DNA from: a virus | Length of the DNA stretch: 43,898 nucleotides | Strand: one strand, 5' to 3' | IMG/VR virus record: IMGVR_UViG_3300028045_000032 | Location: 1-43,898 of that record | Part shown: positions 15,978-25,367 of the stretch, piece after piece | Layout: each line of letters begins with the position of its first letter | How positions within the stretch are numbered: the stretch's first letter is position 1 | Made by a program: the position numbers and the translations under genes | Notes under the pieces: model-generated | The model's input: the letters and a program-made list of their open reading frames with translations, nothing else | What the model was told of the DNA's origin: nothing | Databases searched by the model: none

Positions 15978-17825
15978 ATGTCGGATAAATTTAAAAATAT
16001 TACAGAGTTAAGAGGGTTGTATACTGATGCACCAGCGGACAAGATCCCGCTAGGGTACGCTTCTGATATTCTTAATATGGACCTATCACGAAGAGGACTT
16101 ATTCAGACTCAGAAAGGTTTCACTCTATATGGTAAGAACGACACTGAAGTTGGTAAAGGTTTAAGAGGGTTCTTGTTTAAGAAGAATTTCGGGTCAGTAT
16201 TGCGAGTAAGATTAAGAGTTGTTGATAATGGGACAAACAGTAAGCTCCAATGGTACAACGCTTCGAATCCAGAAGACGCTTTGGGTAAATGGGAAGACCT
16301 TGTTACAGGTTTAACGTCTGACGCAGTCATGGGGTTCCTTCCGTTCAATACAACCAACGAGAACACGCTTGTGTTCTGTAACGCAGTTGAGAACTTTTCT
16401 GTTTGGACAGGCGCAACTAGTTTAGTATCGTCAGTCACAACCAACACAATCGTTACTGCTGGTACTTTAACATTAGCAGAGGAAGGATTCGCTTCATCTG
16501 GTACTGTTGAAGTAAACGGATCAACTTATACTTATAGTGGGCTAAGTAGTAAAACATTCACTGGCGTATCACCTGATCCAGCGGCGGCTGGGGTGGTAGC
16601 GAACGAAGGGATTGCAGACGCGCCCGACACATCAACTTACGCAGCTAACCCTAAGGGTAATGTCTTATTGACAGCTTCAGCACGTGTTTGGGTAGCAGGT
16701 ATCGCAGCTGAACCTAGTTCATTATATGCTAGTAAGGTAGCTGATTATACAAACTTTACCGCTGGCACAAATCCAAGAGACGCTCTATACGAAGATTTCC
16801 CGGACGCTGGTGGACCAATTACGTTCCTTGATAGTAAAGACAACAACAACATTATTATCCATAAAGAAGACGGTATACTCCAGTACCGAATAGATTACAC
16901 AGCGACCGCGCAAGTACCGAACCTAGATGTTCTGTCTCTAGCAGACGACGCTGGTGCTTCTAACTTGAAAGCAGGCGCAGGTATTTCTGCTATATCGTAT
17001 TTCACTAGTAGACGCGAAGGTATCAAATCAATCGCTCGAGCAAAGGAAGGTGACAGACTGAATATGGATAGTATTACTGATATTATCTTGCCAACACTGG
17101 AGAACTTCGATTTGTCAGACGCGGCCAATGTTTATTTCCCACCGAAACGAGTTATTATGGTAGCTTGTAAGAGCTCACCTGACGTGTCAGCAAACGATAG
17201 AGTCATCTCATACTACTTGAAACGAGGATTATCAGGAGACTTTATAGGCGATATTTCAATCGACGAACTTAATGTAGCAGACTTTATCGTTGACCGGGAC
17301 GAAATGTTTTTCGTCAGTTCAGTCACTCAGAACACTTATAAGATGTTCGATACGAACGCAGCCAATGGGGTTGGTCGGAACCACAAATGGACAAGTGGAG
17401 AACTTTCATTCGATGAACCAGCTCGAGGTAAAGAATTCGATATCCTATACGTTGAAGGATTGATTGCCGTTAAGACAAAGATTAAAATAACAGTAGCTTA
17501 CGGACCGTACGGGATTGATGGAACAAAAACATATGTTCTCGCTTGGGACGACGATGTAGTTAATTCTAGTAAACTGTCAGCTATGGGTGACAACGTGTTA
17601 GGAACACTGCCAATGGGTGCAGCTAGTGCAGATTTCCGGGATAGTTTCCCGTTCTCAGTCCCAATACATTTCGATGTAACTAAATCCACTCGGTACACTG
17701 TACGGGTTGCGACTTACTATGACGACGACACAACAAGTGACGCGTTCTGGTCAATCTCCAACGTCAGTACGAATCCTGTATTAGATACTTATATGATAGA
17801 TAAAACAGTAAATAGTAACTCTTAA
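15978..17825 (+). CDS. Tail nozzle / stabilisation-type protein
   Basis: A 615-aa protein whose start (FKNITELRGLYTDAPADKIP... YASDILNMDLSRRGLIQTQKGF) is typical of podovirus tail-tubular or stabilisation proteins (P22 gp10-like role). These begin with a GLN-type loop and a repeated beta-propeller. Internal repeats such as ITFLDSKDNNNIIIHKEDGILQY fit a propeller. It probably forms the nozzle below the adaptor ring through which DNA leaves. This supports a short-tailed virion. Confidence 0.7.
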   Translation: MSDKFKNITELRGLYTDAPADKIPLGYASDILNMDLSRRGLIQTQKGFTLYGKNDTEVGKGLRGFLFKKNFGSVLRVRLRVVDNGTNSKLQWYNASNPEDALGKWEDLVTGLTSDAVMGFLPFNTTNENTLVFCNAVENFSVWTGATSLVSSVTTNTIVTAGTLTLAEEGFASSGTVEVNGSTYTYSGLSSKTFTGVSPDPAAAGVVANEGIADAPDTSTYAANPKGNVLLTASARVWVAGIAAEPSSLYASKVADYTNFTAGTNPRDALYEDFPDAGGPITFLDSKDNNNIIIHKEDGILQYRIDYTATAQVPNLDVLSLADDAGASNLKAGAGISAISYFTSRREGIKSIARAKEGDRLNMDSITDIILPTLENFDLSDAANVYFPPKRVIMVACKSSPDVSANDRVISYYLKRGLSGDFIGDISIDELNVADFIVDRDEMFFVSSVTQNTYKMFDTNAANGVGRNHKWTSGELSFDEPARGKEFDILYVEGLIAVKTKIKITVAYGPYGIDGTKTYVLAWDDDVVNSSKLSAMGDNVLGTLPMGAASADFRDSFPFSVPIHFDVTKSTRYTVRVATYYDDDTTSDAFWSISNVSTNPVLDTYMIDKTVNSNS

Positions 17826-17834
17826 AAAAAATAT

Positions 17835-19559
17835 ATGTCAACATTTCGGCCTTCGGGCATTTCAGTGTTTATCAGGGAAGACTTAGCGGAAGGAGCCGCT
17901 CGATCTGGTACTACACTTGTTGTCGATCCAATTATAACGAAAGATGGACATCGTGTTACAATGGCTAACATCGGTGACATTGGTTTCGCTAAGATAGATC
18001 AGGGCAACGATAGTGAAGAAATCATTTCATTTACAGGTATTACCGATAACACTACAACCTATACGTTGACTGGTGTTGTTTGGGGGTATTACTACTACAG
18101 TCTCGTTGGGGACGTTGACGCTAACAAGAAACGTCACAATTCAGGTGGTACATTCATCATCACAAACGACGATCATTTTCTTGCTTCTCAGTACGTTAAC
18201 AAAGACGACTTCGATCCAGATTCTAATACATTGAACTTAGGCGATGGTACAGATACTGATAAAACAATTTATGCTGATAATGGTGACGCTAACAAACCGT
18301 TCATGATATATGACGCGTCAGAGAATAAATGGTTGATTTCAAACAATGGAGTTGATACTTACGACATTGCAGCTGGTGGATCTGGTTTAACAGCGGGACT
18401 AGGTATAGAGATTGTGGCAAGTGCAATCCAGGTAAAACTTAACGCTAGTACAAAACTTGTCCGTAACCTTGGTACAGGAGTTGATGAATTAGCGCTTGAG
18501 ACTGATACTAATGACGCTTTAGACGGTAGTTCTGGAACGCCAGATGCATCTAATCCTTTCCTAACACAGGACGATACAGACGGTACAGGTGATATTAAAC
18601 GTAATAGTGAGGTAAGTGTCCAACCTATCGAACCAAACGCAGGAGAAACGATTGCAGGGGCTACTTTACCAGTACCTGTTTACCAGAATAAGACTGATAA
18701 CGAGGTATATAAATGTGACGGCAACGACGTTTCTAAGATTAAATTCTTCGGGTTCGCTACTTCAGATTCAACTGACGGCAACCCTATCACAGTAAAGATC
18801 GGTGGTGTAGTTTCAGGGTTCACTGGACTAGACGAAGGCGAATATTACTACTTATCAAACACAGCCGGAGAGATTTCAAAGACAACTTATTCAAACAAGT
18901 TAGTTGGTATAGCAGTAAGCGCGACAGAGCTTCTTATTATGAAGAACGATCCTAGACATCTAATCCAGGATTTACGTAACCCTATTCCAATCAATAAAAG
19001 CATTACACCGTTTGCTATCTCTGGAACTGGTTTAATTACTGTACCAACAGGACAGATTGCTGTTATTACGCATTGGTATGCAACTAGTTCTGATATTCTA
19101 AGAATAGATGACGCAGCTTCAGCGCAACAAGACGTTCTTGATGGAAGCGCCAATAACGCTATTGGTGATCATGTTCTTATTAGCCCTTTCCTTGTTGATG
19201 AAGATACTGACATAGCAACGTCTGCCGCAACCGGTACGGCTTTCGGGTATTATATAGATAAAGATTATAGAATAACTCCTGTTACAGAATTGATTTACGA
19301 TACTGTCCAATACACAGTCCCAGCAAATAAGATTTTCGTTTTGTTAAATGTCTATAGCGTTGTTAATACAAGCATTGTTTCTGCTAATTTGGGGGAAGTT
19401 TTTGATGCTGAGGATGTAAACAATATGACAGCCGGTACTGTTCAGGGGAATTTGTTTTCTAACCCTATTATCTTTGCAGCTGGTGATGTTCTTGATACAA
19501 CAGGTGTTGGGAATCAGGCAGTGATCAATGGGTACTTACTAGATCTAAGCGACTTATAA
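17835..19559 (+). CDS. Tail fibre or receptor-binding protein (probable)
   Basis: A 574-aa, neutral, Thr/Gly/Asp-rich protein. The N-terminal 110 residues (RPSGISVFIREDLAEGA... GDIGFAKIDQG) look like a virion-attachment domain. The middle (NTLNLGDGTDTDKTIYADNG, LSGLTAGLGIEIVASAIQVKLN) has the strand-turn rhythm of fibre shafts, and the C-terminal 200 residues form another beta domain. It follows the nozzle gene, as tail fibres do in podoviruses. It probably contacts the host surface. Confidence 0.65.
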   Translation: MSTFRPSGISVFIREDLAEGAARSGTTLVVDPIITKDGHRVTMANIGDIGFAKIDQGNDSEEIISFTGITDNTTTYTLTGVVWGYYYYSLVGDVDANKKRHNSGGTFIITNDDHFLASQYVNKDDFDPDSNTLNLGDGTDTDKTIYADNGDANKPFMIYDASENKWLISNNGVDTYDIAAGGSGLTAGLGIEIVASAIQVKLNASTKLVRNLGTGVDELALETDTNDALDGSSGTPDASNPFLTQDDTDGTGDIKRNSEVSVQPIEPNAGETIAGATLPVPVYQNKTDNEVYKCDGNDVSKIKFFGFATSDSTDGNPITVKIGGVVSGFTGLDEGEYYYLSNTAGEISKTTYSNKLVGIAVSATELLIMKNDPRHLIQDLRNPIPINKSITPFAISGTGLITVPTGQIAVITHWYATSSDILRIDDAASAQQDVLDGSANNAIGDHVLISPFLVDEDTDIATSAATGTAFGYYIDKDYRITPVTELIYDTVQYTVPANKIFVLLNVYSVVNTSIVSANLGEVFDAEDVNNMTAGTVQGNLFSNPIIFAAGDVLDTTGVGNQAVINGYLLDLSDL

Positions 19560-19575
19560 TTTAATATATACAAAT

Positions 19576-20880
19576 ATGGCTAAGAAGCAAATATTTAGAC
19601 AGGGACAAGACATCTTCGCTATTGAAGGTGACAGTGCTAGACTATTGAAACCAACTGAGTTCGATCGTGATTTCGCGTCCGACGCGCCAAACGTAATGGA
19701 TTTCGGGCAGAACCCGTCAATGTTTAAGAAGTTTTTCCCTACGCAAATCAAAACACCAACCGACCCGGTAGTTGATCCAGTAACCGATCCGGTAGTTGAT
19801 CCAGTAACCGACCCAGTAGTCGACCCTAATAATCTACCCAACAGGTTTGGTGATGTTAGATCAAGGATTGATGAGTTGTTTGAAGGGTTAGATACTGTTG
19901 TGACACCTGAGAGTATTGAAGAACAAAGACTTAAAGAGAATCAAGAGCGAGCATCATTAGCTGATTCGATTTTTAATCCTAGAATAGCAGAAGCTAGACG
20001 TGTTGGTGAGCGACGTGAAGGATCAACTGAAGCGCAACTAGGAATCAAACGTGGACTAGGGGCTAGTTCTCCTAAGTTGAGTTTTATTAACGAGATTCAA
20101 CGTGAGAACGATAACACTATTAAAGAGATTGAAAGACAAAAAGCTGACTTTATTAGAAGCGGTGACTTTGAGGCAGCGACTCGAGCTAGTCAAGCTGTAT
20201 CGCAACTACAACAACAGAAGATCAATCTCGCTATACAGAAAACAAGTTTAGTGTTTGACATGTTGCAGGAAGACCGAGCGCAGGAGAAGTTTGATATTGA
20301 GAAGAACGCGCTGGAAGAAGTCGATCCATTTTTCAAAGGTAGTGACGTTGTTAGTTTAATGAAAGAAATCCCAGTAGGCACAACGCAAAACCTTGTTGAC
20401 CCTAACACTGGAGTTGAGTACACGCTTACGGGACTAGCCACTGACGATCCGAATGTTAAACAGTTTACGGCTACAAATGATCAGGGTGATTTTACTATTA
20501 TAAATTTCGACGTCGAAAAGAACGCGCCAATAAGTCAGTCAACAATTGGTGGAGTTGGTAAGACTAAGACACGAGCAGCAAGCACGACAATCGTCTTGAA
20601 CCAGCAACAGCAATCTGATTTATCAGAAGCACAAGCAAGACTGGCTGAGACAATAGATGAGAACGGTAAATATGATACAGCAACAATACTTAAAGAAGCT
20701 GAGAATTACGCTATTAGTAATCCAGGCAAAAAGAAACAATTCCTTGATGCGTTCTCTGGTAACATCGATTGGACAGATGAATCGATCCGACAAGTGTACG
20801 GTAAGTTTACTCAAAGCACAGAAGATGATCCGTTTGCTGGGATAATGGAGAAATATGGTAACTTAGAACCAGCTGAATAA
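19576..20880 (+). CDS. Internal virion / ejection protein (probable), 434 aa
   Basis: A hydrophilic protein with three tandem 24-base repeats coding TDPVVDPV (residues about 62-84). It then has a long coiled coil (KRGLGASSPKLSFINEIQ... IKEIERQKADFIRSGDF... AVSQLQQQKINLAIQK, about 150-240) and a mixed C-terminus. Proteins of this make-up placed before a very large virion protein are usual for podovirus ejection complexes. The Pro/Asp/Val repeat probably acts as a flexible spacer. No enzymatic domain recognised. Confidence 0.6.
   Translation: MAKKQIFRQGQDIFAIEGDSARLLKPTEFDRDFASDAPNVMDFGQNPSMFKKFFPTQIKTPTDPVVDPVTDPVVDPVTDPVVDPNNLPNRFGDVRSRIDELFEGLDTVVTPESIEEQRLKENQERASLADSIFNPRIAEARRVGERREGSTEAQLGIKRGLGASSPKLSFINEIQRENDNTIKEIERQKADFIRSGDFEAATRASQAVSQLQQQKINLAIQKTSLVFDMLQEDRAQEKFDIEKNALEEVDPFFKGSDVVSLMKEIPVGTTQNLVDPNTGVEYTLTGLATDDPNVKQFTATNDQGDFTIINFDVEKNAPISQSTIGGVGKTKTRAASTTIVLNQQQQSDLSEAQARLAETIDENGKYDTATILKEAENYAISNPGKKKQFLDAFSGNIDWTDESIRQVYGKFTQSTEDDPFAGIMEKYGNLEPAE
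19759..19827 (+). repeat. Three tandem 24-base repeats in a coding region
   Basis: Units begin at 19759, 19783 and 19807. They differ by a few third-position changes and encode TDPVVDPV. A recent in-frame expansion of a Pro-rich linker is likely. Confidence 0.85.
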
Positions 20881-20889
20881 TAAAAAACT

Positions 20890-23800
20890 ATGTCTTTATT
20901 TGAAAAATTTATAAATCCATTCATTAGGTTTGGCCGAAATATAGATGAACAACGCGAGAAAAGTGAGGCGTTGATCGCCAAGAATATAGCAGAAAAAAAA
21001 GAACGTGAAAAACGGTTCGAGTTTAAGGTTGGTGAAGGATTAGAAAAAGAAGGAACAGTGGTAAGACCAGGACCGACTAGAAGGAAATTAGAAATCCCGG
21101 ATGATGAACCAGTTGAGTATTCACTCGATAAACCTTTAGCCGCATCACCCACTCTAGTGGCTAAGAAGATAGTGGAAAAACGAGCGCTAGTTGGTGACGC
21201 GCCAGCCAGACATCCTGGTGATAGACTAAAAGAACTACCCGGTGACGCCCTTAAAGGTACAGGTAATGTCCTAGCTTTAGGTGGTGATATAGCCAAAGCG
21301 GTCGTTAGAGCGCCTGTGAGGTCCATAGTTTCTCTGGGGTTAGAGGCTCCAACGTCTATAATGGAGTTAGTTACCGGTAGAGAGGTTCAGGAGAGTTCAT
21401 ATGTACCTAAAACAAAGTTCGAGAAAATAATATTTGGAGACGAACCAGTCAAGAATGTTTTCAGACAAACGTCTCAAAGATCTAAGGATATGAGAGAGAT
21501 AGCCGCAAAGATGAATATGAATAGCGATCTATCCAGCAGCGCGTCCTTAGCGTTAACACCTATGTTCTACGCCGGGATGGTGGGACTTGATCTATTGCCG
21601 TACGGCGGAGCTAGAAAAAAGGTTAGTCAAAAAGTCTTACAACAAATAGCAGCAGAAACTGGCGACGATGCTATTCTTGCTATACTTAGAACGGAATTCA
21701 AAAACCCCGAGAAAGATCTGAAGCTATTGGCAGGCGCATTATCGGACATGACGAACACTAAAGACGTGGCTGCTACATTGAATGGGTTCAAGGCTGCTAC
21801 TAAACACGTGGGGAACGCGTCTATTATTGACGAAGTAGCAGAACAACCTTTCAGGATTGATTACGGAAAACTAGATGCTACACCGAAAGAGAAACTTGTC
21901 TTACAGTTCTTAGAGAAAGAATCGTTTGAGAAAATCGCAGCCACCAAAGGTGATGTGTTAAAACTTAAAGAAGTAGCACAGAAAGCCGTTGCAGAGGGTA
22001 GTGTTTTAAATAAAGTTATAACTAGAAAAGAAACGAAGGACTTGGCCGTTATTGAACAAAGAACGGTCAATAGGCACGCCGCATTAAGGGAGGTTATATA
22101 CAACCCCAAAACTACAGCCGCAGACAGAAAGGCTATCATGCAAGAGTTTCTTGAGCTGGATGAGAGGTTGTTGTCATATAGTCGAGACTGGGGTAGACGA
22201 GGTAAAATGATGCAATTGGACGTTGCTAATGAAGAACAAAGTGCATTGGAAAACATACTAAAAAAATTCAGAAAACAGGAGGTTGACGTTAACAAACTCA
22301 AAGATGAAATAGCAGAAGTAGATTGGAACGATTACAAGTCTGTAGTAAATTTCTATAGAAGTAAAGTTAAACCTACTTGGAACGAAATAATAACTGAGTT
22401 CAGGTACAATAACATGCTTTCCAATCCTAGAACTACTATGAGGAACTTACTCACCGGCGCAGAACAGGCGTTTGTTGGTGTACCGTTACAGAAAACAGTC
22501 GAAGCATCGCTTGATTTTATGGATTTTTTTGTCAGAGGGAAGAAACGGGAAACGTTTTTCAAAGAAATCCCTAAATATTACAGTGAGCTATTTAAGTCTA
22601 TCCCTAATGGAATGAGAGCGTTCTCTGACGTGATGAAAGGAAACATACCTATTTCTAACCTAGACGTTAAACGGATTCCGACACAGTGGTTTCGGAAGAA
22701 GTTTGGTAAGTTCGGTGACGCTACGATGACATGGCCTAGTAAAACCATGGAAGGTGGCGATAGACTCTTGATGACAATGATCGGAGACGCTGAGAAAGCA
22801 AGGCTACTGCGCCAAGGTAGATCAGTTGAAGAGGCTACTAAGGCTGGCCAGAAACTTGGTGAATATTCTTTATGGAGACAAGGATTGTTCCCTGAGGGTC
22901 AAGGTGCTGTATTAAACAGTATAGATGAGCTAACTGCTGTTGCTGATAGGTTAAGGAAGGTGGCGGGCGGTACATTAAGTTGGGCTATCCCATTCCTAAG
23001 AACACCTATGAACTTCGCTAAACAATGGTTAGAGTACAGCCCCCTAGGTGTAACAACTTTAATCGGTGCAGCTAATAAAAAACAACAACTAGCGAAGTCT
23101 TTAATAGGATCGATGTTCACGTTCAAAGCGTTCACTATGGCGGCGGACGACAGGACTACATGGGCAGCGCCAAAAGACCCAGATGCTCGCTCAGCGTTTT
23201 ACGCTAGCGGGAAGATACCGTATTCAATAAAGATAAACGATAGATGGATCCCAATGATGTTTCTCGGCCCATACGCATACGCGTTCGCATTACCTGCGGC
23301 CGTTAAGTACATGCAAGAAGACAGCCCTAAAGCATTAACTCAAGGTGATACTGCGAAAATAGCAAGCGGTATAGCACTGTCAATGTCGATGCTAAAAGAT
23401 CAAACGTTCCTAGAAGGTATAGATCAAATAATGTCGACTGTAGAGGGGTTAGAAGAAAATGGAATGAGTGCTAGTCTGCAAAAACAAACGGCATTTACTG
23501 GTGGACAATTAGTGCCATTGCAAGGACTTGTTAGGTACATATCAACCATAGTTGACCCTGTGTATAGGGAAGTGGGGAACGAACAACCGTTAATAGACGC
23601 TTTCAAAAGAGATCTACCGTTTTTAAGCAAGAATCTTAATCCATACCTTACGCCAACAGGTGAGTTATCGAGACGGAATTTAAGTAATTATTTATCTCCA
23701 TACAATATAAAGGTTTCGAATGACGACTATCAAAGTATTCTTGACGAAACAACGAAGCTAGCTCAGAACAGGGAGGTCTTAAAGAAGTACGATAAGGCGA

Positions 23801-24303
23801 TAACTAACGAAGCCAAAGGTATCGTTGCTAAATTCTACACTATTCAAAACGATCCCAAAAAATCAGCTGACCAGAAAAAACAAGACACCGGTGAGTTGCT
23901 GGGTAGTGTTAAGGGAGATGAAGTAAAAAACTCAATTGCGTTACAGATTTTAGAAAAGGAATACAACTTGGAATCACTAGGTATTCCAATGTCAACATTT
24001 TTCAAGAGCGATAAAACAGTTGATAAAGCTAGGGTGGCTGACTTGATAGCTGGAGATTTATTGCTATTAGAAGGCAAGGGCGCTAAGGCATTACCACGTG
24101 AAGAGAGAGAAGAAACACTGGAGAGAATGCAGATCATGAGATCGAATGGACTATGGGATGCTAAGGTCTCACAGATGGTGGCACAACGGTTGAGCCAGTT
24201 CGAGCAGGGTGAGACGATAGCTGAGCAACGCGAGAGTGGTAACGAGCCAGATATAAGCGATATCTCTACGGAAGATTTACTCGAAGAAGCATTTTCAAGA
24301 TAA
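20890..24303 (+). CDS. Giant internal virion / ejection protein, 1137 aa
   Basis: The largest gene and the last of the late operon. It is mostly helical with long charged stretches and a few amphipathic segments (GTGNVLALGGDIAKAVVRAP; SSASLALTPMFYAGMVGLDLLP). A central phrase FLRTPMNFAKQWLEYSPLG recalls the 'TP.N' motif of large internal virion and polyvalent phage proteins ejected with DNA. I see no transglycosylase or peptidase motif. It would be packed in the head or tail hub and help DNA cross the envelope. The stop sits just before the shared terminator. Confidence 0.65.
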   Translation: MSLFEKFINPFIRFGRNIDEQREKSEALIAKNIAEKKEREKRFEFKVGEGLEKEGTVVRPGPTRRKLEIPDDEPVEYSLDKPLAASPTLVAKKIVEKRALVGDAPARHPGDRLKELPGDALKGTGNVLALGGDIAKAVVRAPVRSIVSLGLEAPTSIMELVTGREVQESSYVPKTKFEKIIFGDEPVKNVFRQTSQRSKDMREIAAKMNMNSDLSSSASLALTPMFYAGMVGLDLLPYGGARKKVSQKVLQQIAAETGDDAILAILRTEFKNPEKDLKLLAGALSDMTNTKDVAATLNGFKAATKHVGNASIIDEVAEQPFRIDYGKLDATPKEKLVLQFLEKESFEKIAATKGDVLKLKEVAQKAVAEGSVLNKVITRKETKDLAVIEQRTVNRHAALREVIYNPKTTAADRKAIMQEFLELDERLLSYSRDWGRRGKMMQLDVANEEQSALENILKKFRKQEVDVNKLKDEIAEVDWNDYKSVVNFYRSKVKPTWNEIITEFRYNNMLSNPRTTMRNLLTGAEQAFVGVPLQKTVEASLDFMDFFVRGKKRETFFKEIPKYYSELFKSIPNGMRAFSDVMKGNIPISNLDVKRIPTQWFRKKFGKFGDATMTWPSKTMEGGDRLLMTMIGDAEKARLLRQGRSVEEATKAGQKLGEYSLWRQGLFPEGQGAVLNSIDELTAVADRLRKVAGGTLSWAIPFLRTPMNFAKQWLEYSPLGVTTLIGAANKKQQLAKSLIGSMFTFKAFTMAADDRTTWAAPKDPDARSAFYASGKIPYSIKINDRWIPMMFLGPYAYAFALPAAVKYMQEDSPKALTQGDTAKIASGIALSMSMLKDQTFLEGIDQIMSTVEGLEENGMSASLQKQTAFTGGQLVPLQGLVRYISTIVDPVYREVGNEQPLIDAFKRDLPFLSKNLNPYLTPTGELSRRNLSNYLSPYNIKVSNDDYQSILDETTKLAQNREVLKKYDKAITNEAKGIVAKFYTIQNDPKKSADQKKQDTGELLGSVKGDEVKNSIALQILEKEYNLESLGIPMSTFFKSDKTVDKARVADLIAGDLLLLEGKGAKALPREEREETLERMQIMRSNGLWDAKVSQMVAQRLSQFEQGETIAEQRESGNEPDISDISTEDLLEEAFSR

Positions 24304-24306
24304 AAT

Positions 24307-24343
24307 AAATAGTGCCGTAACTCTAGGTTACAGCACTATTTTT
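24307..24343. terminator. Nested bidirectional terminator
   Basis: AAATAGTGC (24307-24315) pairs with GCACTATTT (24333-24341) around an inner GTAAC/GTTAC hairpin (24317-24321 with 24327-24331). A T-run follows on the plus strand and a T-rich tract on the minus strand. It separates the convergent late and replication operons, and the minus-strand nuclease stop codon lies inside the loop arm. Confidence 0.85.
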
Positions 24344-24735
24344 ATCCCGTACTTGATAGCATCATCTTTCGTGATGCTTCTTTTATTTTGTTTTATTTTT
24401 AGTACATGTTCGATATGAATGAAGTAACATTCCGTCTGGTTCTGTGGCATCTCGTACATGATCCCCACGTACGCGTCTGATTCACAGTACACGAACCCGT
24501 CGTATGGTTTAATCCCTAGGCTAGCGTCGGTCATCTTATGCGCATGGCAACTACGCCATGCGCGTTCGAGTGACGGGATCTGCTGGTCCTGGAACTTGGA
24601 GAACGGTACCGTCTTCCCGGTACTGGCTTTCAGTTCGTATGGGAACCTTGGTACTGGGAAGTATTTTTTCATCCACTTCAGGTTTGTAAAAACCTTACTG
24701 ATTTTAGACTGAAATTTAGCTTCGTGTTTATTCAT
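24328..24735 (-). CDS. RecU/Hjc-like resolvase-type nuclease
   Basis: A 135-aa protein with a PD-(D/E)xK-like core: YELKASTGKTVPFSKFQDQQ (residues about 33-52) carries the E-x-K catalytic pair and the 'K-G-K-T-x-P-F' turn seen in RecU and related Holliday-junction nucleases. A later PYDGFVYCES and ECYFIHIEH complete the fold pattern. It probably resolves branched DNA before packaging, in concert with the UvsW-like helicase upstream in the same operon. No first-Asp motif is certain. Last gene of the operon. Confidence 0.6.
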   Translation of the reverse strand: MNKHEAKFQSKISKVFTNLKWMKKYFPVPRFPYELKASTGKTVPFSKFQDQQIPSLERAWRSCHAHKMTDASLGIKPYDGFVYCESDAYVGIMYEMPQNQTECYFIHIEHVLKIKQNKRSITKDDAIKYGIKIVL

Positions 24736-24740
24736 TTTAA

Positions 24741-25367
24741 TTAGAACAAGTCGCTTAATTCAGCGACAAATTCGTCACCTACTTTATTATCTTTGAATAC
24801 GATAAGTTTAATGAACTCACTCAACCATTCATCTTGTTTGTATTCTTTATCAAGATTGAGATCGACCTCAACAATGTCTGCTTCGTTTAATAGTTTAACG
24901 TACATGATAAGAGAGTTTCTATCCTTCTCGTCTAGCTGAACAGATTTCAATAAGTACCCTTTCTCTTCCATGTCCTTTAGTAACTTCTTCTCGTTCTCTT
25001 CCCTTGCGGCGTTGACACCTTTCTGAAACTTGTGGACTTCAACCTCGTTGGCTTTCTTCTTTTCTTCCATAACCTTATCATTATCGTCAGCTAAGATTTT
25101 GATATCCTTAGTAGCTTCATTAAGTTCTTCTTGGATCTTAGCAACTATTGCTTGGATTTTTTTACTAGACTCTTTGATCTGTTCGTCAACGAACTCGTTA
25201 TGTTTCTCAAAGTCTTTGTTAGCTTTCTTAAGTTTATCAAGGATGCTTCTCTTTCTAGTGAACGATTGGAATTCGTCACTACACGATTTCATATCTTTAT
25301 GATACGAACTTTCTCTGTCGTAGGCGTTAAGCACGCTAGCGAGCAACGCCACTTGGTAATTCTTCAT
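24741..25367 (-). CDS. Coiled-coil protein, 208 aa
   Basis: Residues about 30-135 form a long charged coiled coil (KRSILDKLKKANKDFEKHNEFVDEQIKESSKKI...). The C-terminal 60 residues are a small acidic globular part (NEADIVEVDLNLDKEYKQDEWLSEF). Its start overlaps the helicase stop (ATGA), so the two are translationally coupled. It may be a helicase or nuclease partner, or an SbcC-like spacer without the ATPase head. No family recognised. Confidence 0.65.
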   Translation of the reverse strand: MKNYQVALLASVLNAYDRESSYHKDMKSCSDEFQSFTRKRSILDKLKKANKDFEKHNEFVDEQIKESSKKIQAIVAKIQEELNEATKDIKILADDNDKVMEEKKKANEVEVHKFQKGVNAAREENEKKLLKDMEEKGYLLKSVQLDEKDRNSLIMYVKLLNEADIVEVDLNLDKEYKQDEWLSEFIKLIVFKDNKVGDEFVAELSDLF

